From Actinomycetota bacterium (GTDB lineage Bacteria > Actinomycetota > Actinomycetes > Nanopelagicales > Nanopelagicaceae), in the NCBI GenBank assembly GCA_009927705.1, contig RFMK01000072.1, positions 1 to 10,099 on the forward strand: 10,099 nt of DNA. The letters run 5' to 3'. Made by a program: the position numbers and the translations under genes. The notes beneath the pieces were generated by a model. It was given only the letters and a program-made list of their open reading frames with translations, ran no database searches and was not told where the DNA came from. Every line of letters starts with the position of its first letter. Positions within the stretch are counted from its first letter, which is position 1. Below are positions 5,922-10,099 of the stretch, in pieces.

Positions 5922-5994
5922 TGGAGACTAGGGGAATCGAACCCCTAACCCCCTGCTTGCAAAGCAGGTGCTCTACCAATTGAGCTAAGTCCCC
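5922..5994 (-). tRNA. tRNA-Ala (anticodon UGC)
   Basis: A complete 73-nt cloverleaf on the minus strand. The 7-bp acceptor stem GGGGACT/AGTCTCC contains the G3-U70 wobble that identifies alanine tRNAs. D-arm GCTC/GAGC, anticodon arm CCTGC/GCAGG with loop TTTGCAA (anticodon TGC) and T-arm AGGGG/CCCCT with loop TTCGATT are all intact. The discriminator is A (5922). CCA is not encoded: the next bases are C and then the GTG start of ppiA. Confidence 0.97.
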
Positions 5995-6004
5995 ATATCG
6001 CAGC

Positions 6005-6021
6005 TATCGAGAGCGTCGATA
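6005..6021 (-). other. Hairpin in the spacer between the two tRNAs
   Basis: TATCGA (6005-6010) and TCGATA (6016-6021) pair perfectly around a 5-nt loop within the 27-nt spacer. A competing pairing of ATATCG (5995-6000) with CGATAT (6017-6022) also exists. The hairpin probably separates the tRNAs for processing; with no T-run it is not a terminator. Confidence 0.4.
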
Positions 6022-6099
6022 TGGTGGGCCTAAGTGGACTTGAACCACTGACCTCTTCCTTATCAGGGAAGCGCTCTAACCAGGCTGAGCTATAGGCCC
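6022..6099 (-). tRNA. tRNA-Ile (anticodon GAU), CCA encoded
   Basis: A complete cloverleaf on the minus strand, 75 nt plus an encoded CCA (6022-6024). Acceptor stem GGGCCTA/TAGGCCC, D-arm GCTC/GAGC, anticodon arm CTTCC/GGAAG with loop CTGATAA (anticodon GAT) and T-arm AGTGG/CCACT with loop TTCAAGT are all intact. It lies directly after gyrA and before tRNA-Ala, the usual actinobacterial position. Unlike its neighbour, it encodes its own CCA end. Confidence 0.97.
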
Positions 6100-6115
6100 G
6101 CAAAACGGAAGCGCA

Positions 6116-6143
6116 AGGCTACCTGACTTGCGGGCAGGCGCAA
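6116..6143 (-). promoter_or_regulatory. Predicted promoter of the tRNA-Ile/tRNA-Ala/ppiA/rhomboid unit
   Basis: On the minus strand TTGCGC (6143-6138) and TAGCCT (6121-6116) are 16 bp apart and resemble -35 and -10 boxes. The start of RNA would be near 6109, leaving about a 10-nt leader before tRNA-Ile. It follows the gyrA terminator directly. Called by eye; the -35 match is moderate. Confidence 0.45.
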
Positions 6144-6164
6144 AAATAGCACTTTTCTCGCGCT
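6142..6164 (-). terminator. Weak intrinsic terminator after gyrA
   Basis: Reading the minus strand, AGCGC (6164-6160) pairs with GTGCT (6152-6148), including one G-U pair, around a 7-nt loop. After one A comes a run of five T (6146-6142). The stem is only 5 bp, so read-through into the tRNAs is likely. The T-run overlaps the predicted tRNA -35 box by 2 bp. Confidence 0.4.
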
Positions 6165-6176
6165 TGTTTTTCACAC

Positions 6177-8645
6177 CTATTCGTCATCACTGACCTTTGC
6201 TAACGAGACCACATGGGTCCCTTCATCAAGGTTTACGAGACGAACTCCTAATGTGTCGCGACCAGTTTCGCGAACTTCTTTCACAGGTGTGCGCATAACG
6301 ACGCCACCTGAAGTGATGACAAGAATTTCATCTTTTTCATTAACGATCATCGCGCCAACTAATCCACCACGGGAATCTTCATCAACTTTCGCAGCTTTAA
6401 CTCCAATACCGCCACGACCTTGAGTTCGATATTCCTCAAGGTTGGTGCGCTTACCAAATCCACCATCAGTAGCGGTCAATACGAAGTTTGCTTTATCTCC
6501 GCTTCCAACAGTAGCCATAGTCAGTAATTCATCGCCGCTGCGGAATTTCATTCCGATAACTCCAGTGGCAGAACGTCCCATGGGACGCAATGAATCATCG
6601 TCGGCGGTAAAACGAAGTGACATACCCTTCTTTGAGATAAGCAGAATTTCATCTTTACTTGTAATGGCTGATGCTGCAACAACTTCATCATTTTCTTTCA
6701 AAGTAATCGCGATTAATCCACCGGTGCGAGGTGAGTCATATTCGACAAGTGGTGACTTCTTGATGATGCCACCTTTTGTTGCGATAACTAAGTGAGGCAG
6801 GGATGAGTAATCAGCGATGGAGATAACAGATGCGATGTTCTCATTTGGTTTGAAGGCTAGAAGGTTAGCGACATGTTGGCCACGAGCATCACGACCAGCA
6901 TCAGGAAGTTCGTGAACTTTTGCGCGGTAGACCCGACCTTGGTTGGTGAAGAACAACAACCAGTTATGGGTCGAGGCGGTGAAGAAATGTTCAACGATGT
7001 CATCTTGTTTAAGCGCAGCGCCTTTAACGCCTTTTCCGCCGCGGCGTTGGGAGCGATAGAGATCGGCGCGAGTTCGTTTTGCATATCCACCGCGTGTGAT
7101 GGTTACGACTACATCTTGATCCGGAATGAGATCTTCGACTGATAAATCAGTATCTCCTGCAATGATTTGGGTCCGGCGATCGTCGCCATATTTCTCGGCG
7201 ATTTCCTTCAATTCTTCTTTGATGATGGTGCGTTGTTTTGCTGGATCGTTCAAGATTATGGTGAGTTCTTTGATTTCTGACATCAATGTTTCATATTCAT
7301 CAATGATCTTCTGTCGCTCAAGGGCAGCAAGGCGACGAAGTTGCATATCTAAGATTGCGTTTGCTTGAAGTTCATCAACCTCAAGAAGTTTCATCAATCC
7401 CGAACGGGCTTCATCGGAGTTAGCGCTTGCGCGAATTAATGCGATAACGGCATCGAGGGCATCAAGTGCTTTGAGGTAGCCACGCAAAATATGGGCGCGC
7501 TTTTCGCGTTCAGAGAGGCGGTATTTCGTGCGGCGGACGATTACTTCAACTTGGTGAGTGATGTAATGACGGACGAATTCATCGAGTCGAAGTGTGCGCG
7601 GAACGTTATCGACAAGAGCCAACATATTTGCACCAAAAGAATCTTGTAATTGGGTGTGCTTATAAAGATTGTTTAGGACAATCTTTGGTGTTGCGTCATT
7701 ACGGAGAACAATTACGAGTCGTTGGCCGAGACGTTCGTTGCCTTCATCGCGAACATCTGCGATGCCTTTGATTTTTCCATCTTTCACAAGTTCGGCGATC
7801 TTCAAAGCTAAATTATCTGGGTTTACTTGATATGGAAGTTCGGTGATCACTAAACATGTGCGCTTATTGATTTCTTCGATTTCAACAACGGCGCGCATAG
7901 TGATTGAACCGCGACCAGTCCGGTAAGCCTCTTCAATTCCTTGACGTCCCACAATGATTCCGCGAGTTGGAAAATCAGGGCCTTTAACAATTCCTAATAG
8001 CGCGCTTAGTGTTTCTTCACTTGAGGCTTCTGGATTTTCTAGCGCCCACTCGACTGCAGCAGCAATTTCCCGCAGATTGTGTGGCGGAATATTGGTCGCC
8101 ATTCCCACCGCGATACCGGCGGAACCATTAACGAGAAGGTTGGGGAATCGGCTCGGCAGAACTACAGGTTCTTGTGAGCGACCATCGTAATTCGATACGA
8201 AATCAACAGTCTCTTCATCGATATCGCACATGATCTCCATTGCCAATGGAGCCATACGAGCTTCGGTGTAACGCATCGCAGCGGCTGGATCGTTTCCTGG
8301 CGAACCAAAGTTTCCATTTCCATCAACGAGTGGATAACGAAGTGACCAATGTTGTGCCAAACGAACCAAGGTGTCATAGATCGCGCCATCGCCATGGGGA
8401 TGGTAATTACCCATGACATCACCGACGATGCGTGAGGATTTGTAGTAACCCTTATCTGGTCGGTATCCCGCGTCATACATCGCATACAAAACGCGACGAT
8501 GGACAGGTTTTAAGCCATCACGAATATCTGGAAGTGCGCGACCAACAATGACTGACATTGCGTAATCAAGGTATGAACGAGCCATCTCAACTTGGAGATC
8601 GACCGCCTCGACTTTGTCGTGTTCGCTATTTTCTAGATTTTCCAT
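6177..8645 (-). CDS. gyrA: DNA gyrase subunit A
   Basis: An 822-residue, complete GyrA, the DNA-breaking and rejoining subunit of gyrase, which with GyrB introduces negative supercoils using ATP. Seen: GLKPVHRRVLYAM (44-56), the quinolone region GNYHPHGDGAIYD (79-91), catalytic Tyr126 in AAAMRYTEAR, the GyrA box QRRGGKG (533-539) that marks true gyrase rather than topoisomerase IV, and a C-terminal beta-pinwheel with repeated blades to an acidic end (KVSDDE). The position equal to Escherichia coli Ser83 is Gly87, while Asp91 (E. coli Asp87) is kept. No intein interrupts the active-site region. The ATG lies 2 nt after the gyrB stop with only a weak GGA upstream, so translation is coupled to gyrB. 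Confidence 0.98.
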   Translation of the reverse strand: MENLENSEHDKVEAVDLQVEMARSYLDYAMSVIVGRALPDIRDGLKPVHRRVLYAMYDAGYRPDKGYYKSSRIVGDVMGNYHPHGDGAIYDTLVRLAQHWSLRYPLVDGNGNFGSPGNDPAAAMRYTEARMAPLAMEIMCDIDEETVDFVSNYDGRSQEPVVLPSRFPNLLVNGSAGIAVGMATNIPPHNLREIAAAVEWALENPEASSEETLSALLGIVKGPDFPTRGIIVGRQGIEEAYRTGRGSITMRAVVEIEEINKRTCLVITELPYQVNPDNLALKIAELVKDGKIKGIADVRDEGNERLGQRLVIVLRNDATPKIVLNNLYKHTQLQDSFGANMLALVDNVPRTLRLDEFVRHYITHQVEVIVRRTKYRLSEREKRAHILRGYLKALDALDAVIALIRASANSDEARSGLMKLLEVDELQANAILDMQLRRLAALERQKIIDEYETLMSEIKELTIILNDPAKQRTIIKEELKEIAEKYGDDRRTQIIAGDTDLSVEDLIPDQDVVVTITRGGYAKRTRADLYRSQRRGGKGVKGAALKQDDIVEHFFTASTHNWLLFFTNQGRVYRAKVHELPDAGRDARGQHVANLLAFKPNENIASVISIADYSSLPHLVIATKGGIIKKSPLVEYDSPRTGGLIAITLKENDEVVAASAITSKDEILLISKKGMSLRFTADDDSLRPMGRSATGVIGMKFRSGDELLTMATVGSGDKANFVLTATDGGFGKRTNLEEYRTQGRGGIGVKAAKVDEDSRGGLVGAMIVNEKDEILVITSGGVVMRTPVKEVRETGRDTLGVRLVNLDEGTHVVSLAKVSDDE

Positions 8646-8647
8646 TA

Positions 8648-10099
8648 TTAAATATCCAAGAACCTTACGTCTTTAGCGTTGCGTTGGATGAATTGACGTC
8701 GTTGTTCGACATCTTCACCCATAAGAACTGAGAAGAGATCATCGGCCGCAGCTGCATCGTCAAGAGTTACTCGAATGAGTACGCGATGAGTTGGGTCCAT
8801 CGTGGTATCCCATAGCTCTTTTGCCGGCATCTCGCCCAGACCTTTGAAGCGCTGAATTCCATCTTCTTTTGGAAGTCGTTTTCCTGCGTCGAGACCAATC
8901 TGAATCAAGCCATCACGCTCTTTATCGGAGAATGCGTATTGAACTAGTTCTTTTCCGCCCCACTTAATTTTGTACAAAGGAGGTTGGGCTAAATAAACAT
9001 AACCTTGTTCAATCAATGGGCGCATGAATCGGAATAAGAGAGTAAGAAGCAAGGTGCGGATATGTTGTCCGTCGACATCGGCATCGGCCATCAAGATGAC
9101 TTTGTGATATCTCAACTTCGCGATATCGAAATCATCATGGATTCCAGTACCAAGTGCGGTTATCAGCGCTTGGACTTCGTTATTTTGCAAGACTCGATCG
9201 ATACGTGCTTTTTCAACATTAAGAATCTTGCCGCGGATTGGAAGGACTGCTTGGTAGCGCGAATCGCGTCCACCTTTAGTGGAGCCACCTGCAGAATCAC
9301 CTTCGACAATATAGAGCTCACATTTTTCTGGTTCGGTCCATTGGCAATCAGCGAGCTTGCCTGGCATTCCGCGCCCTTCAAGCAATCCTTTACGGCTTCG
9401 AGATAAGTCACGGGCCTTTCGCGCAGCGATACGTGCGGTAGCTGCATCAATCGCTTTACGGACGATTTCTTTTCCTTCGGTTGGATTCTTTTCGAACCAC
9501 TCCCCGACCGCGTCATTCAATGCTTTTTGGGTAAATGACTTAGCTTCCGTATTTCCTAATTTTGTCTTTGTTTGACCTTCAAATTGTGGTTCAGCAATTT
9601 TGATCGAAATGATTGCGGTTAATCCTTCACGAATGTCATCACCAGTAAGGCGATCTTCTTTCCTGCGGATATAACCCCATTCTTCTGCGAATTTATTGAC
9701 GAGTGATGTGAGTGCGGTGCGGAAACCCTCTTCGTGAGTTCCACCTTCTTGGGTGTTAATGGTGTTTGCGAACGTGTATACAGATTCAGAAAATCCGGTG
9801 TTCCATTGCATCGCAACTTCGAGCGACATTTTATGTTTTATATCTTCAGATTCAAAAGCAATGATTGATTTATGGGTTACGCCTTTGGTGGTGTTTAAGT
9901 GTTTGACGAAATCAACAATTCCACCTTCGTAGCAATAACGAACATTGAGTTGTTCACCTTTTTCATCAACATGGCTTGGGCGTTCGTCGCGAAGAGTGAT
10001 TGTGAGACCTTTATTTAAGAATGCCATTTCGCGGAAACGCGTAGAGAGAACTTCAAATGAGAAATCTGTGGTTTCAAATATTTCTTCCGACGGCCAGAA
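8648..10099 (-). CDS. gyrB: DNA gyrase subunit B, 5' end outside the window
   Basis: The visible part is 483 codons of GyrB, the ATPase and Toprim subunit of gyrase; roughly the first 180-200 residues, including most of the ATP-binding fold, lie beyond the right edge. The frame is open to base 10099, so the internal ATG at 10027 is not the start: the residues before it (FWPSEEIFETTDFSFEVL) are typical GyrB. Seen, numbered from the window edge: the ATP-lid motif QTKTKLGN (176-183), Toprim motif VEGDSAGGS (265-273), LPIRGKILNVEKAR (286-299), the metal-binding DADVDG (339-344) and QRFKGLGEMP (416-425). It ends RNAKDVRFLDI, the normal end for GyrB without the long proteobacterial insertion. No intein is seen. 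It is followed 2 nt later by gyrA; recF, dnaN and dnaA would be expected further right. Confidence 0.98.
   Translation of the reverse strand, partial: FWPSEEIFETTDFSFEVLSTRFREMAFLNKGLTITLRDERPSHVDEKGEQLNVRYCYEGGIVDFVKHLNTTKGVTHKSIIAFESEDIKHKMSLEVAMQWNTGFSESVYTFANTINTQEGGTHEEGFRTALTSLVNKFAEEWGYIRRKEDRLTGDDIREGLTAIISIKIAEPQFEGQTKTKLGNTEAKSFTQKALNDAVGEWFEKNPTEGKEIVRKAIDAATARIAARKARDLSRSRKGLLEGRGMPGKLADCQWTEPEKCELYIVEGDSAGGSTKGGRDSRYQAVLPIRGKILNVEKARIDRVLQNNEVQALITALGTGIHDDFDIAKLRYHKVILMADADVDGQHIRTLLLTLLFRFMRPLIEQGYVYLAQPPLYKIKWGGKELVQYAFSDKERDGLIQIGLDAGKRLPKEDGIQRFKGLGEMPAKELWDTTMDPTHRVLIRVTLDDAAAADDLFSVLMGEDVEQRRQFIQRNAKDVRFLDI

Noticed and set aside
5782..5979. Minus-strand frame running through tRNA-Ala into ppiA
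   Set aside because: Its first part is simply a translation of the tRNA, and the rest is an alternative frame of ppiA.
6128..6143. Inverted repeat TTGCG/CGCAA as a second terminator
   Set aside because: It overlaps the predicted tRNA promoter, and no T-run follows it in the direction of gyrA transcription.
6167..6175. TTTTTCACA downstream of gyrA as a DnaA box
   Set aside because: It is a single isolated match to a loose consensus in T-rich DNA, expected by chance.
6396..6420. Second GyrA-box-like sequence QGRGGIG (GyrA residues 742-748)
   Set aside because: It is a degenerate blade motif commonly seen in the GyrA C-terminal pinwheel; the genuine box is QRRGGKG at 533-539.
8648..10027. A complete short GyrB starting at ATG 10027
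   Set aside because: The frame stays open to the window edge and encodes typical GyrB residues upstream of this ATG, so the gene is cut off by the window.
1..10099. Inteins in gyrA or gyrB, insertion sequences, CRISPR arrays, prophage or toxin-antitoxin genes
   Set aside because: The gyrase active-site regions that are visible are uninterrupted, and no transposase, phage, repeat-spacer or toxin signatures were found on either strand.

Overview
This window looks like an origin-proximal housekeeping block from an actinobacterium of moderate GC. My hand counts of individual 60-base lines range from about 28% to 67%, mostly 40-57%. The gene set is the classic actinobacterial neighbourhood of dnaA/gyrBA: PP2C phosphatase, PASTA-domain kinase PknB, the TrpG/PabA amidotransferase, CrgA, cyclophilin PpiA, tRNA-Ala, tRNA-Ile, gyrA and gyrB. 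CrgA is found essentially only in Actinobacteria. The modest GC and very tight packing suggest a streamlined lineage; a freshwater acI-type organism (Ca. Nanopelagicales/Planktophila-like) is my best guess, but this is inference.

Layout, left to right. At 1-1826 (+) the C-terminal end of a PstP-like phosphatase overlaps the start of pknB by 4 bp. At 1823-2449 (-) lies trpG/pabA, whose stop codon overlaps that of pknB. A 29-bp divergent gap separates it from crgA (2479-2739, +). Then comes the only sizeable protein-gene spacer (2740-2844), holding a perfect 18-bp palindrome and three DnaA-box-like 9-mers. It precedes a membrane-bound Fe-S oxidoreductase of the FadF/EtfD type (2845-4920, +). 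That gene runs 57 bp into the 3' end of a convergent rhomboid protease gene. From 4864 to the right edge everything is on the minus strand; in transcription order this is gyrB (5' end outside the window), gyrA, a weak terminator, a tRNA promoter, tRNA-Ile(GAU), tRNA-Ala(UGC), ppiA and the rhomboid gene.

How the genes work together. PP2C and PknB form a reversible Ser/Thr phosphorylation pair that, with CrgA, belongs to the actinobacterial growth and division control set. GyrB and GyrA make DNA gyrase. PpiA and the rhomboid protease act in protein folding and intramembrane proteolysis. The oxidoreductase is the metabolic outlier and probably feeds electrons from flavoproteins or acyl-CoA oxidation into the quinone pool.

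No phage, transposon, CRISPR array, toxin-antitoxin pair or clearly new multigene system is visible. The points most worth checking are regulatory or architectural: a 1-nt junction between tRNA-Ala and the GTG start of ppiA, the DnaA-box-like cluster with its adjacent palindrome, apparent leaderless starts for crgA and the oxidoreductase gene, and the missing rodA/pbpA/pknA block between phosphatase and kinase.
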